The notes under the pieces: generated by a model
What the model saw: only the letters and a program-made list of their open reading frames with translations
What the model was told of the DNA's origin: nothing
Database searches by the model: none
Program-made: the position numbers and the translations under genes
DNA from: Mangrovimonas cancribranchiae
GTDB lineage: Bacteria > Bacteroidota > Bacteroidia > Flavobacteriales > Flavobacteriaceae
Assembly (NCBI RefSeq): GCF_037126245.1
Contig: NZ_CP136925.1
Coordinates: forward strand, 3,021,203-3,085,202
Reading direction: 5' to 3'
Length of the DNA: 64,000 nt
Part shown: positions 9,168-18,263 of the stretch, piece by piece
Layout: every line of letters starts with the position of its first letter
Position numbering within the stretch: position 1 is the first letter of the stretch

Positions 9168-11351
9168 ATGACTATTTCTATCTGGAGATACAGCCACTTA
9201 GCGTTGGCTGTATCTTCTTTTGTTTTTATTGTTTTAGCATCTGTTACCGGAATTATTCTGGCATTTCAGCCTATTTCCGAACAAATGGAGCCATACAATG
9301 TGGCCGATTTGGACAACATCACACTTGCCGAAACAGTCGTGGTTTTTCAAAATACATATCCAGAAATTATCGACATAAAAGTCGATGCCAACGATTTTGT
9401 AATCGCCACGGTTTTTACCGAAGACGGAAACGATTTAAGTGGCTATTTTAACCCTAAAACAGCCGAGTTTTTAGGTGAAGAATTAAAACCTTCACCATTT
9501 TTTCAATGGGTTACCAATTTTCATAGGTCGCTATTCTTAAAAAGCGTCGGCCGATTTTTTGTTGGGTTGTGCTCGTTTTTGTTGTGCTTAATAGCGGTTA
9601 CAGGAACCATCCTAATCGTAAAACGTCAGCGTGGTGTAAAACGCTTTTTTACGAAAATTATCAATGACGATTTTAATCAATATTGGCACGTGATTTTAGG
9701 TAGGCTGTCTTTACTTCCTATCATTATTATTACGGTTACAGGCGTCTATTTGTCCTTAGAAAAATTTGATGCCTTACCAGAAACAAAAACTGCACATAAT
9801 ATAGATTACGAGTTGCTTTCTGAAACGCCAAAACAGGATGTTTCACATTTTAGCATCTTTACAAACACATCGCTTTCAGAAGTAAAACATATTGAATTTC
9901 CGTTTTCTAGTGATGTGGAAGATTATTTTACAGTAAAATTACACGATAAAGACTTACTTGTTAATCAATTTACAGGGGCTATTTTAAGCGAAGTAAATAC
10001 ACCAAAAGTTGAAGTTTTTTCAGCTTTAAGTTTCAATTTACACACCGGAAAAGGCAGTATATTATGGTCTATTATTTTAGCAGTTGCCACGGCTAATATT
10101 CTGTTTTTTGTTTATTCTGGTTTTGCAATGACTTTAAAACGTCGTAAAAGCCGCTTAAAAAATAAGTTTAAAGCTGAAGATGCAGAAATAGTAATCCTTG
10201 TAGGTTCAGAAAACGGCAGTACCATAAATTATGCTAATACGTTTTTCAAGCAATTAATTAAGCAAAACAAAAAAGCTTTTATTGCCGAAATGAATGCTTA
10301 CACACAGTATCCAAACGCCAAACATTTGGTGGTTATGACGGCGACTTATGGGCAAGGCGATGCACCAACCAATGCCAGTCAGTTTTTTCAAAAGTTAAAT
10401 GAAAACACCAATACAAAAGATCTTAAGTTTTCAGTTGTAGGCTTTGGGTCGTTGGCTTATCCAGATTTTTGTCAGTTTGCTTATGATGTTGATAAGAAAC
10501 TGCAACAAATGTATACACCAATATTACCCATATTTACTATTAACGACAAATCTATTGATGCGTTTAACCAATGGGTTGAAAATTGGAGTGAAGCTTCGGG
10601 GATTTCAGTAACTATTCCTCAGGAGCATTTAACAATACAGCCCAAACAGCTTAAAAAATTAAAAGTGATAAGCAAGACTAAAACGAATGTAGACAATACA
10701 TTTTTAATCACTTTAAAACCTAAAAAACACCATCAATTTACATCAGGCGATTTATTAGCTATTTACCCAAAAAACGATTATCGTGAGCGGTTATATTCCA
10801 TTGGAAAAGTGAACGGAACTATGCAACTAAGTATAAAATTGCACGAGAATGGTTTAGGCTCTGAGTTTTTACATTCGGCAGCAGATGGAGATAAAATCAA
10901 AGCGCGATTGGTGAAAAATTCGGCATTTCATTTTCCCAAAAAGACAAAACAGGTGTTTATGATTGCCAATGGAACAGGTGTGGCGCCATTTTTAGGAATG
11001 TTGCAACAAAACAAAAATATAGAAACACACTTATATCTAGGGTTGCGCACACAAGAGTCATTTCGGTTATATCAAGAACAAATAAAGCAACTTCTGTTTG
11101 ATGGTAAATTAACAAAACATCATTTGGCATTATCTAGAGTAGGTGATAAACACTATGTTCAAGACTTTTTAAAAAGAGATGCTAAAACGGTTGCTAAATT
11201 GCTTTATAATAATGGAGTAATTATGATTTGCGGGTCGTTAGCAATGCATAAAAGTGTGATGAGTGTATTGGAAGAGATTGCGGTAACGTACAATAATAAA
11301 CCATTAAGTTATTACCAAAACAAGCAGCAAATAAAGAGCGATTGTTATTAA
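9168..11351 (+). CDS. PepSY membrane domain fused to flavodoxin and FAD/NAD(P)H reductase
   Basis: A 727-residue fusion. Residues 1-335 form a PepSY_TM module with four membrane helices (about 12-34, 124-150, 170-193, 300-325) and conserved His residues. Residues 338-475 are a flavodoxin-like FMN domain (VGSENGSTINYA; MTATYGQGDAPTNA). Residues 495-727 are a ferredoxin-reductase-type FAD/NAD(P)H domain (RERLYSIGKV; IANGTGVAPFLGML; the C-terminus ends aromatic). Such proteins move electrons from cytoplasmic NAD(P)H across the inner membrane. In this operon the likely role is reduction of iron or heme in the periplasm. It ends the operon and overlaps the convergent CvpA gene by four bases. Confidence 0.88.
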   Translation: MTISIWRYSHLALAVSSFVFIVLASVTGIILAFQPISEQMEPYNVADLDNITLAETVVVFQNTYPEIIDIKVDANDFVIATVFTEDGNDLSGYFNPKTAEFLGEELKPSPFFQWVTNFHRSLFLKSVGRFFVGLCSFLLCLIAVTGTILIVKRQRGVKRFFTKIINDDFNQYWHVILGRLSLLPIIIITVTGVYLSLEKFDALPETKTAHNIDYELLSETPKQDVSHFSIFTNTSLSEVKHIEFPFSSDVEDYFTVKLHDKDLLVNQFTGAILSEVNTPKVEVFSALSFNLHTGKGSILWSIILAVATANILFFVYSGFAMTLKRRKSRLKNKFKAEDAEIVILVGSENGSTINYANTFFKQLIKQNKKAFIAEMNAYTQYPNAKHLVVMTATYGQGDAPTNASQFFQKLNENTNTKDLKFSVVGFGSLAYPDFCQFAYDVDKKLQQMYTPILPIFTINDKSIDAFNQWVENWSEASGISVTIPQEHLTIQPKQLKKLKVISKTKTNVDNTFLITLKPKKHHQFTSGDLLAIYPKNDYRERLYSIGKVNGTMQLSIKLHENGLGSEFLHSAADGDKIKARLVKNSAFHFPKKTKQVFMIANGTGVAPFLGMLQQNKNIETHLYLGLRTQESFRLYQEQIKQLLFDGKLTKHHLALSRVGDKHYVQDFLKRDAKTVAKLLYNNGVIMICGSLAMHKSVMSVLEEIAVTYNNKPLSYYQNKQQIKSDCY

Positions 11352-11878
11352 GCTGTAGGTGTTTCTGTGTTTTCTGAATTTTCTTCTGTAGAATCTTCGG
11401 TATTCAAAATATTAGGAAAAATAGTAGGTGCCAAAGATTTTACAGGCTGATATAGTAAGGATTCACTCAAGCTGTCTTCTTTAGCAAATGGGATAGTTTT
11501 ATTCATTTTATCAAATACAATTAAAACAATACTTAAAATCAGGGCAATTTTAAGTGCGCCAAATACACCACCTAGAAGTTTATTTATAATACCTAAAGCC
11601 GCAAAATTGGCTAATTTGGTTAATGCTTTTCCTGCTAGGGCAATAGCCAAAACAATAACAACAAATGTAATGGCAAAGGCTGTAACATTAATAGCTTGTT
11701 CGTCCCAATCTACTTTGGCTTGTAAAAAAGTCGCCGCATAATTACTAAAATGAATGGCGCCGTACACGCCAGCCACTAAAGCGACAAGCGAAGCCACTTC
11801 TACAAAGAGCCCTTTCATAAAACCGCGTACCAATCCAAATAGAATTAAAGCTGCTAAAACAATATCAATACCACTCAT
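11348..11878 (-). CDS. CvpA family membrane protein
   Basis: A 176-residue inner-membrane protein with four predicted helices and the CvpA start MSGIDIVLAALILFGLVRGFMKGLFVEVASLVALVAGVYGA, plus GGVFGALKIALILSI before a polar Ser/Glu/Thr-rich tail. The family was named from colicin V production and is widespread; its molecular role is still poorly defined. Its stop overlaps the end of the PepSY gene on the other strand. The start is 50 bases from the divergent small gene at 11929. Confidence 0.88.
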   Translation of the reverse strand: MSGIDIVLAALILFGLVRGFMKGLFVEVASLVALVAGVYGAIHFSNYAATFLQAKVDWDEQAINVTAFAITFVVIVLAIALAGKALTKLANFAALGIINKLLGGVFGALKIALILSIVLIVFDKMNKTIPFAKEDSLSESLLYQPVKSLAPTIFPNILNTEDSTEENSENTETPTA

Positions 11879-11904
11879 AATTTAATATTTCTGTAAATAT
11901 AAAC

Positions 11905-11912
11905 TAACTTTG
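11905..11912 (+). promoter_or_regulatory. -7 promoter element TAACTTTG
   Basis: It matches TAnnTTTG, 16 bases before the start of the 118-residue conserved gene. Confidence 0.6.
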
Positions 11913-11928
11913 CAACTTTAAAATTATT

Positions 11929-12285
11929 ATGGCAAGAGACGAACAATTAAAAGAACGATGGGATTTAGTGGTTACCAAACTCTCTAAACAGTTTGCAGAT
12001 GGCGATGAATTAGACTTAGATGCCATTATTTACCTTATAGGAGTTCAGGAGTTAGGACAATTTCATAGACGTTTTAAAAAAGATCATAAGTTAGACTTAA
12101 TGCATATTGCTATTTGCCGCTTGTTGGAACCTTATGGGTACTATGAGTTTGATTTTTTTGATGATGATGGCTGGCCACACTATAAAGTAAAAGAGCAGTT
12201 ACCACACTTAAAATCGGGAGAACAAAGCGTGCTTATGAAAGAAGCGATTGTAAACTATTTTCTGGAAGCCGAGTTTATAGACTAA
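11929..12285 (+). CDS. Small conserved protein of unknown function upstream of pheS
   Basis: A 118-residue soluble, acidic protein (MARDEQLKERWDLVVTKLS; AIIYLIGVQELGQFHRRFKKDHKLDLMHIAICRLLEPYGYYEF). I recognise it as a type commonly seen in Flavobacteriaceae but cannot name a function. There is no signal peptide or membrane helix. It has its own -7 promoter element and is followed by a second one for pheS, so it is probably a separate unit. Confidence 0.8.
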   Translation: MARDEQLKERWDLVVTKLSKQFADGDELDLDAIIYLIGVQELGQFHRRFKKDHKLDLMHIAICRLLEPYGYYEFDFFDDDGWPHYKVKEQLPHLKSGEQSVLMKEAIVNYFLEAEFID

Positions 12286-12292
12286 CTTTTAT

Positions 12293-12300
12293 TAAATTTG
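12293..12300 (+). promoter_or_regulatory. -7 promoter element TAAATTTG of pheS
   Basis: It matches TAnnTTTG, 19 bases upstream of the pheS start codon. Confidence 0.6.
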
Positions 12301-12319
12301 CACTCATTTTTAAACTATT

Positions 12320-13339
12320 ATGATAGACGAGATTAAAGCACTTATTGCCGAAGCAGAAGCCTTTACTGCAGATACTAAAAGTGATGTAGAAGATTTTAGA
12401 ATTAAATACCTTGGTAAAAAAGGGATTTTAAACAAGTATTTTGCAGAGTTTAAAAACGTTGCAAACGACCAAAAAAAAGAATTTGGTCAAACTATTAATG
12501 CTTTAAAAAATACCGTTCAAGATAAAGTAAACACTTTAAAAGACGAGTTAGATAGTAAAGAAGAGGTTAAAGGGATTTATGGCGATTTGTCTAGACCTGG
12601 CGAACCTATTGAAATTGGTGCACGTCATCCAATTTCAATAGTAAAAAATCAAATTATAGATATTTTTTCGCGTATTGGTTTTAACGTTAGCGAAGGTCCA
12701 GAAATTGAAGACGATTGGCATAATTTTACCGCTTTAAATTTACCAGAATACCATCCAGCGCGCGATATGCAGGATACATTTTTTATTCAAACCAATCCAG
12801 ATATCTTGTTACGTACGCATACCAGCTCGGTACAAGTGCGTTATATGGAAAACAATAAACCGCCAATTCGTACTATATCACCAGGTCGTGTGTATCGTAA
12901 TGAAGCTATTTCAGCACGTTCGCACTGTTTCTTTCATCAAGTAGAAGGTTTATACATAGATAAGGATGTGAGTTTTGCCGATCTTAAGCAAACCCTTCAA
13001 TATTTTACTACCGAAATGTTTGGGAAAAGTAAAATACGTTTACGTCCGTCGTATTTTCCATTTACCGAGCCAAGTGCTGAGGTGGATGTGTACTGGGGAC
13101 TAGAAACTGAAATAGATTACCGTATTACCAAAGGAACTGGTTGGTTAGAAATAATGGGCTGCGGTATGGTAGATCCTAATGTACTAGAGAATTGTGGTAT
13201 CGACCCTAAAGAATATTCTGGCTTTGCTTTTGGTATGGGAATAGATCGTATTGCCATGTTATTACATCAGATAGGAGACATAAGATTATTAAGCGAAAAC
13301 GACGTGCGTTTCTTAGAGCAGTTTAAAAGCGCTTTATAA
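12320..13339 (+). CDS. pheS: Phenylalanine--tRNA ligase alpha subunit
   Basis: The 339-residue catalytic subunit charges tRNA-Phe with phenylalanine in the cytoplasm as an alpha2beta2 complex with PheT, which is not in this window. An N-terminal coiled-coil arm (about residues 1-85) precedes the class II synthetase core. Motif 2 is recognisable around [19 protein letters not shown], with FHQVEGL following, and motif 3 is at [22 protein letters not shown]. Length is normal for the family. A hairpin terminator follows. Confidence 0.97.
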   Translation: MIDEIKALIAEAEAFTADTKSDVEDFRIKYLGKKGILNKYFAEFKNVANDQKKEFGQTINALKNTVQDKVNTLKDELDSKEEVKGIYGDLSRPGEPIEIGARHPISIVKNQIIDIFSRIGFNVSEGPEIEDDWHNFTALNLPEYHPARDMQDTFFIQTNPDILLRTHTSSVQVRYMENNKPPIRTISPGRVYRNEAISARSHCFFHQVEGLYIDKDVSFADLKQTLQYFTTEMFGKSKIRLRPSYFPFTEPSAEVDVYWGLETEIDYRITKGTGWLEIMGCGMVDPNVLENCGIDPKEYSGFAFGMGIDRIAMLLHQIGDIRLLSENDVRFLEQFKSAL

Positions 13340-13360
13340 CCTAAAAAACATATGTATTTT

Positions 13361-13387
13361 AAGCCGGCAATTCTGTCGGCTTTTTTA
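13361..13387 (+). terminator. Rho-independent terminator after pheS
   Basis: AAGCCG and CGGCTT arms surround a short loop, followed by a run of six T. Confidence 0.85.
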
Positions 13388-13412
13388 TTTAACATTTTTT
13401 TAACTTCGTTTA

Positions 13413-13430
13413 GTTCGGTTTGTTCCGAAC
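13413..13430. promoter_or_regulatory. Inverted repeat GTTCGG-N6-CCGAAC, candidate operator of the efflux operon repressor
   Basis: The perfect 6-bp arms flank TTTGTT and lie just upstream of the -7 element for the MarR/GbsR-type regulator gene. Position and symmetry suggest autoregulation of the regulator-efflux operon by its own first product. GC-containing arms stand out in AT-rich intergenic DNA. Confidence 0.55.
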
Positions 13431-13437
13431 CAAAGTG

Positions 13438-13445
13438 TAATTTTG
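13438..13445 (+). promoter_or_regulatory. -7 promoter element TAATTTTG of the regulator-efflux operon
   Basis: It matches TAnnTTTG, 21 bases before the chosen ATG at 13467. It overlaps the TTG at 13443 that a simple ORF call would use as a start, so that upstream start is very unlikely. Confidence 0.65.
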
Positions 13446-13466
13446 CACTCTAAAATTAGCGTGACG

Positions 13467-13955
13467 ATGAATCAAGTAGAAAAAAGAAAATGTGAATTAG
13501 TTGAAAGACTAGGGATTTTCTTAGAGAATAAAGAGCATATGGCGCCTGTAGCAGCTCGCATTTTTTCGTATATTATTTTAACAGGCAAACAAGGAACCAC
13601 TTTCGAAGATTTAGTGTCTAACCTTTGCGCAAGTAAAAGCACTATTTCTACACACTTAAATCACTTACAGGATTTAAAAAAGCTGACTTATTTTACCAAA
13701 ACAGGTGATAGAAAAAAGTACTTTATCATAAATAAAGATACCACGGTACAGACCATTAGTAATATGATAGACGAGTGGAAGAACGAAAAACAATTGCATA
13801 TAGAAATCAAGGCTTATAAAGAAGATGTAAACAAAAGCTTAGAACAGGAAAACCAATTTGAACTTGACTATCATAAAAGCTTTATCGAGTTTTTAGATGG
13901 TGCAATAGCCTCAATAAACAAATTAAAAGAAACCATAATAAATAATAAACACTAA
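13467..13955 (+). CDS. GbsR/MarR family transcriptional regulator
   Basis: About 162 residues from the ATG at 13467 (MNQVEKRKCELVERLGIFLENK). A winged helix-turn-helix spans roughly residues 30-95 (GTTFEDLVSNLCASKSTISTHLNHLQDLKKLTYFTKTGDRKKYF), followed by a C-terminal helical dimerisation segment (residues 105-160). Such regulators typically repress a neighbouring efflux pump until a ligand binds. It sits 20 bases before the RND adaptor gene on the same strand, with a palindrome over the promoter, making it the probable repressor of the four-gene operon. An upstream in-frame TTG lies inside the promoter and was rejected. Confidence 0.85.
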   Translation: MNQVEKRKCELVERLGIFLENKEHMAPVAARIFSYIILTGKQGTTFEDLVSNLCASKSTISTHLNHLQDLKKLTYFTKTGDRKKYFIINKDTTVQTISNMIDEWKNEKQLHIEIKAYKEDVNKSLEQENQFELDYHKSFIEFLDGAIASINKLKETIINNKH

Positions 13956-13975
13956 TTAATAATCAATAAATAAAA

Positions 13976-15103
13976 ATGAAACAATCAAAATTATATAGTA
14001 TTGCTGTAATAGGCATGGTTGCCTTATTTTTTACAAGTTGTAAACAAGACCAACAACAAGGGCAACAGCAACAACAAGCCTTGCCGCTGGCTGTAACAGC
14101 AGTTCCACAAAAGAATGTTACAGTATATACAACCTATCCAACTAATATAGAGGGTGTGATAAATAGTGAAGTTCGCGCCAAAGTTTCGGGTTATATACAA
14201 AAGGTTTTAGTAGACGAGGGGCAGAAAGTAAGAAAAGGACAAGCCTTATTTAAACTAGAAACACAGTCCTTAAGTCAAGATGCCGAAGCTGCTAAGGCTA
14301 GAGTAAATGTTGCGCAAGTTGAAGTTGACAAACTAAAACCTCTAGTAGAAAAAAATATTATTAGCGAAGTACAATTAGAAACAGCAAAAGCCAATTTAGC
14401 ACAAGCTAAAAGTACCTATAATAGTATTGTTGCTAATATAGGGTATGCCACTGTAACAAGCCCAGTAGATGGTTATGTTGGCGCTATTCCTTATAGAGAA
14501 GGCTCTTTAGTAAGTGCCACAAGTGCTAGACCGCTAACAACTGTAGCTAGTATAGAAAAAGTGTTTGCTTACTTCTCAATGAATGAAACTGAATACTTAG
14601 ATTTTCTACAACAAACAGAGGGAAAAACACTACAAGACAAAATTAAAAATTTTCCTAAAGTAGAATTAGTATTAGCTAACGGCCAAGCATATGAACAAAA
14701 AGGAACAATAGAAACAGTAACAGGACAGATTGACGCCAATACAGGAACGGTAAGTTTTAGAGCTGTTTTTAATAACCCAAATTTACTGTTAACTAATGGT
14801 AACAGTGGAACGATTAAAATACCAGAACAATACGAAAATGCTACAGTTGTACCACAATCGGCTACTTTTGAGCAACAAGGGCAAACGTATGTATATACTG
14901 TAGGAGAAGACAATACAGCAAAATCATCTTTAATTTCAATTAAGGACAAAAACGATTTACTTCTTATTGTAGAATCTGGCGTAAAGCAAGGTGACCAAAT
15001 AGTTGTAAAAGGTATTGGTAAAATTAAAAACGGAACACCTTTACAACCACAAAAAGTGGCGTTTGATAGTATTGTAAAGCCTATAAAACCTCTATTTCAA
15101 TAA
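13976..15103 (+). CDS. RND efflux periplasmic adaptor (membrane fusion) lipoprotein
   Basis: A 375-residue adaptor linking the inner-membrane pump to the outer-membrane channel. Lipobox FFTSC ends the signal peptide at about Cys22, followed by a Gln-rich linker. The lipoyl/barrel halves are at SEVRAKVSGYIQKVLVDEGQKVRKGQALF and TVTSPVDGYVGAIPYREGSLV, with a coiled-coil hairpin between (about residues 95-150) and a beta-barrel/MP domain after. It directly precedes the pump and channel genes with short spacers. Substrate range cannot be told from the sequence. Confidence 0.95.
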   Translation: MKQSKLYSIAVIGMVALFFTSCKQDQQQGQQQQQALPLAVTAVPQKNVTVYTTYPTNIEGVINSEVRAKVSGYIQKVLVDEGQKVRKGQALFKLETQSLSQDAEAAKARVNVAQVEVDKLKPLVEKNIISEVQLETAKANLAQAKSTYNSIVANIGYATVTSPVDGYVGAIPYREGSLVSATSARPLTTVASIEKVFAYFSMNETEYLDFLQQTEGKTLQDKIKNFPKVELVLANGQAYEQKGTIETVTGQIDANTGTVSFRAVFNNPNLLLTNGNSGTIKIPEQYENATVVPQSATFEQQGQTYVYTVGEDNTAKSSLISIKDKNDLLLIVESGVKQGDQIVVKGIGKIKNGTPLQPQKVAFDSIVKPIKPLFQ

Positions 15104-15122
15104 TATTTAGAAGAAAAGAATT

Positions 15123-18100
15123 ATGTTAAAAACATTTATAGAAAGACCGGTATTATCTACCGTGATTTCCATCATCATAGTTATTTTGGGTATTTTAGGA
15201 TATTCAGCATTACCTGTTGAACAGTACCCAGATATTGCACCGCCAACTATTCAGGTGAATGCTACCTATCCTGGTGCCAGTGCCGAAACCATTTTAGAGA
15301 GTGTTATTATTCCTATTGAAGAGCAAATAAATGGTGTTGAAGGTATGACCTATATGACATCTTCTGCTACAAACAATGGTACTGCAAATATTACGGTATA
15401 TTTCGATCAAGAAATGGATCCAGATATTGCCGCAGTAAACGTACAAAACCGTGTGGCCCGTGCCAACCCATTGTTACCACAAGAAGTAATACAAACAGGG
15501 GTAACAACACAAAAGCAACAAACATCGGCATTAATGTTCTTGTCGGTCTACTCTGAAAACGAAGACTATAATGCCACGTTTGTACAGAACTACTTAAAAA
15601 TTAATGTTATACCAGCCTTACAAAGGGTTAATGGTGTAGGAGATGTCAACGTGTTTTCTAATCAGGATTACGCCATGCGTATTTGGTTAAAACCAGAAAA
15701 ACTAGCTAGTTATAATTTAGTGCCTTCAGAAGTAACAGCTGCGTTAAGAGAACAAAGTTTAGAAGCCTCTGCTGGATCTTTAGGACAAAATGATGGTCAA
15801 GCGTTTTCGTATAACATCAAATATAGTGGGCGTTTTAAAACCGAGAAACAATACGAAGATATCATTATTAAAGCTTTAGATAATGGCGAATATTTACACC
15901 TTAAAGATGTCGCCACAATAGAGCTAGATGCGCAAGGATACGATTCTTATGGGTTTACCCAAGGTTATCCAAGTGTAAATATGGGTATTTATCAAACTGC
16001 TGGATCTAATGCGCAAGAAATTATTACAACGATAAAATCTGAGTTAACAAGACTTTCAGCAGATTTCCCTGATGGTATTGCTTATGAGATTAATTACGAT
16101 ACTAATAATTTCTTAACAGCATCGATGAACAAAGTAAGAAATACTCTAATAGAGGCTTTCCTTTTAGTATTCTTGGTGGTGTTTATTTTCCTTCAAGATT
16201 TTCGCTCTACGTTAATTCCAGCTATTGCAGTGCCAGTAGCTATTGTAGGTACGTTTTTCTTCTTAAACCTTTTTGGTTATTCGGTAAACCTTTTAACCTT
16301 ATTCGCATTAGTATTAGCGATTGGTATTGTGGTAGATGATGCTATTGTAGTTGTAGAAGCCGTACACGCCAAGATAGATGAAGGTGCTAAAAGTGCTAAA
16401 ACAGCAACATTAGATGCTATGCACGAAATTTCTGGAGCCATCATCTCGATTACATTAGTAATGGCTGCTGTATTTATTCCTGTAACGTTTATTCAAGGGC
16501 CAACAGGGGTATTTTACGAGCAATTTGGTGTTACATTAATTGTTGCCATATTAATTTCGGCAGTAAACGCCTTAACATTAAGTCCTGCATTATGTGCTTT
16601 ATTCTTAAAAAGTCATGATGAAGAAGAACATAAAAACAAAAGCTTTTTACAGAAATTTTACGACAAGTTTAATGCTGGTTTTAATGCAACGACAGAACGT
16701 TACGGAAAATCGTTAAGCTTTTTATATAAAAACAAATGGATAACAGGTGTTTTATTAATCTTATCTGGTGTAGGAATTTGGTGGGCAGCAAACAGTACAC
16801 CAACCGGTTTTGTACCAGACGAAGATCGTGGCGTAATCTTTATGAATGTAGAGTTACCAGCTGGTGCATCTATGGACAGAACAAATGTTGTAACTCAAGA
16901 ATTGTATGCAAAAGCAAGACAAATTCCTGGTGTTAGAGGTGTAACGGTTATTAACGGTAGAAGTTTAATTAGTGGAGCAGGTACCAACTACGGATTAGGT
17001 TTTGTGATGTTAGAAGATTGGGGCCAACGTGAATCCGATGATATGTCTTCTGAAGCTATTATAGGAAAACTATTTGGTGTTGCAGCTACTATACCTGATG
17101 CCAATATCATTTTCTTTGCGCCACCAAGTATACCTGGTTTTGGACTTTCAGGTGGTTTTGAAGTAAACTTAATGGATAAATCTGGTGGTAGTTTTGAAGA
17201 CTTAGATGCCACAACACAACAGTTTATTGGTAACTTGATGAAGCATCCAGAAATTCAATATGGGCAATCTTCATTCAACACAAGATATCCGCAATACGAG
17301 TTAGAAATTGATGTGCCATTAGCTAAAAGATATGATGTATCTATAAGCAGTATATTCTCTACTTTACAAGGTTATATAGGTGGAATTTATGCGGCTGATT
17401 TTGCTAGATTTGGTAAGCAATATAGAGTTTATGTACAAGCCTTACCAGAAGATAGAGCAGATGCAAGTTCTTTAAACGAATTGTATATAAAAACAGGAAG
17501 TGGTGAGATGGCACCAATTACACAGTTTGTTGATTTAAACCGTGTGTATGGGCCACAATCTGTAACGCGTTTCAACTTATATAATTCGTCAAAAATTAGT
17601 GGTGCATCAAACCCAGGTTTTAGTACAGGTGATGCGCTTGCAATTGTTAATGAAGAAGTTAAAAACTTACCTAGTAATTTTGATGTAGCGTATTCTGGTT
17701 TATCTCGTGAAGAGGTAAATGCAGGAAACCAAACAGCTATGATATTTTTACTAGTAATTGTATTCGTTTACTTTTTATTAGCAGCGCAATATGAAAGTTA
17801 TTTGTTACCATTGGCGGTAATACTTTCATTACCATTAGGTGTGTTTGGTGCTTTCTTTTCAACCAAAATTATGGGCTTAGAAAACAATATTTATTTTCAA
17901 ATTGCCCTCATTATGTTGGTTGGACTGTTGGCTAAAAATGCGATTCTTATTGTAGAGTTTGCCTTACAACGCCGACGTCATGGCGAAGGTCTAGTAGATG
18001 CAGCCATACATGGTGCTAAAGCACGTTTGCGCCCTATTTTAATGACCTCTTTTGCCTTTATTTTAGGATTAATGCCGTTAGTATTAGCAAAAGGTGTTGG

Positions 18101-18260
18101 TGCAGAAGGAAATAATTCTATTGGAACAGGAGCCGCAGGAGGTATGTTAATAGGAACTATATTAGGAGTATTTGTTATTCCTATTCTGTTTATCCTATTC
18201 CAGTGGCTACAAGAAAAAGTATCAAGTAAACCAGTTGTTGTTGAAACAAAAGAAGCTTAA
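15123..18260 (+). CDS. RND efflux pump inner-membrane subunit (HAE1 type)
   Basis: A 1045-residue proton-driven transporter of the AcrB/MexB class, with 12 expected helices and two large periplasmic loops. It has the canonical start MLKTFIERPVLSTVISIIIVILGILGYSALPVEQYPDIAPP, adjacent Asp residues of the proton relay in helix 4 (GIVVDDAIVVVEAVHAKID) and the matching helix-10 region (GLLAKNAILIVEFALQRR). Full length and uninterrupted. Operon order is regulator, adaptor, pump, channel. It probably exports hydrophobic toxicants or drugs. Confidence 0.97.
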   Translation: MLKTFIERPVLSTVISIIIVILGILGYSALPVEQYPDIAPPTIQVNATYPGASAETILESVIIPIEEQINGVEGMTYMTSSATNNGTANITVYFDQEMDPDIAAVNVQNRVARANPLLPQEVIQTGVTTQKQQTSALMFLSVYSENEDYNATFVQNYLKINVIPALQRVNGVGDVNVFSNQDYAMRIWLKPEKLASYNLVPSEVTAALREQSLEASAGSLGQNDGQAFSYNIKYSGRFKTEKQYEDIIIKALDNGEYLHLKDVATIELDAQGYDSYGFTQGYPSVNMGIYQTAGSNAQEIITTIKSELTRLSADFPDGIAYEINYDTNNFLTASMNKVRNTLIEAFLLVFLVVFIFLQDFRSTLIPAIAVPVAIVGTFFFLNLFGYSVNLLTLFALVLAIGIVVDDAIVVVEAVHAKIDEGAKSAKTATLDAMHEISGAIISITLVMAAVFIPVTFIQGPTGVFYEQFGVTLIVAILISAVNALTLSPALCALFLKSHDEEEHKNKSFLQKFYDKFNAGFNATTERYGKSLSFLYKNKWITGVLLILSGVGIWWAANSTPTGFVPDEDRGVIFMNVELPAGASMDRTNVVTQELYAKARQIPGVRGVTVINGRSLISGAGTNYGLGFVMLEDWGQRESDDMSSEAIIGKLFGVAATIPDANIIFFAPPSIPGFGLSGGFEVNLMDKSGGSFEDLDATTQQFIGNLMKHPEIQYGQSSFNTRYPQYELEIDVPLAKRYDVSISSIFSTLQGYIGGIYAADFARFGKQYRVYVQALPEDRADASSLNELYIKTGSGEMAPITQFVDLNRVYGPQSVTRFNLYNSSKISGASNPGFSTGDALAIVNEEVKNLPSNFDVAYSGLSREEVNAGNQTAMIFLLVIVFVYFLLAAQYESYLLPLAVILSLPLGVFGAFFSTKIMGLENNIYFQIALIMLVGLLAKNAILIVEFALQRRRHGEGLVDAAIHGAKARLRPILMTSFAFILGLMPLVLAKGVGAEGNNSIGTGAAGGMLIGTILGVFVIPILFILFQWLQEKVSSKPVVVETKEA

Positions 18261-18263
18261 ACT

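Noticed and set aside
13443..13466. Upstream TTG start for the GbsR/MarR regulator
   Set aside because: It lies within the -7 promoter element, so transcripts would begin downstream of it; the ATG at 13467 fits.
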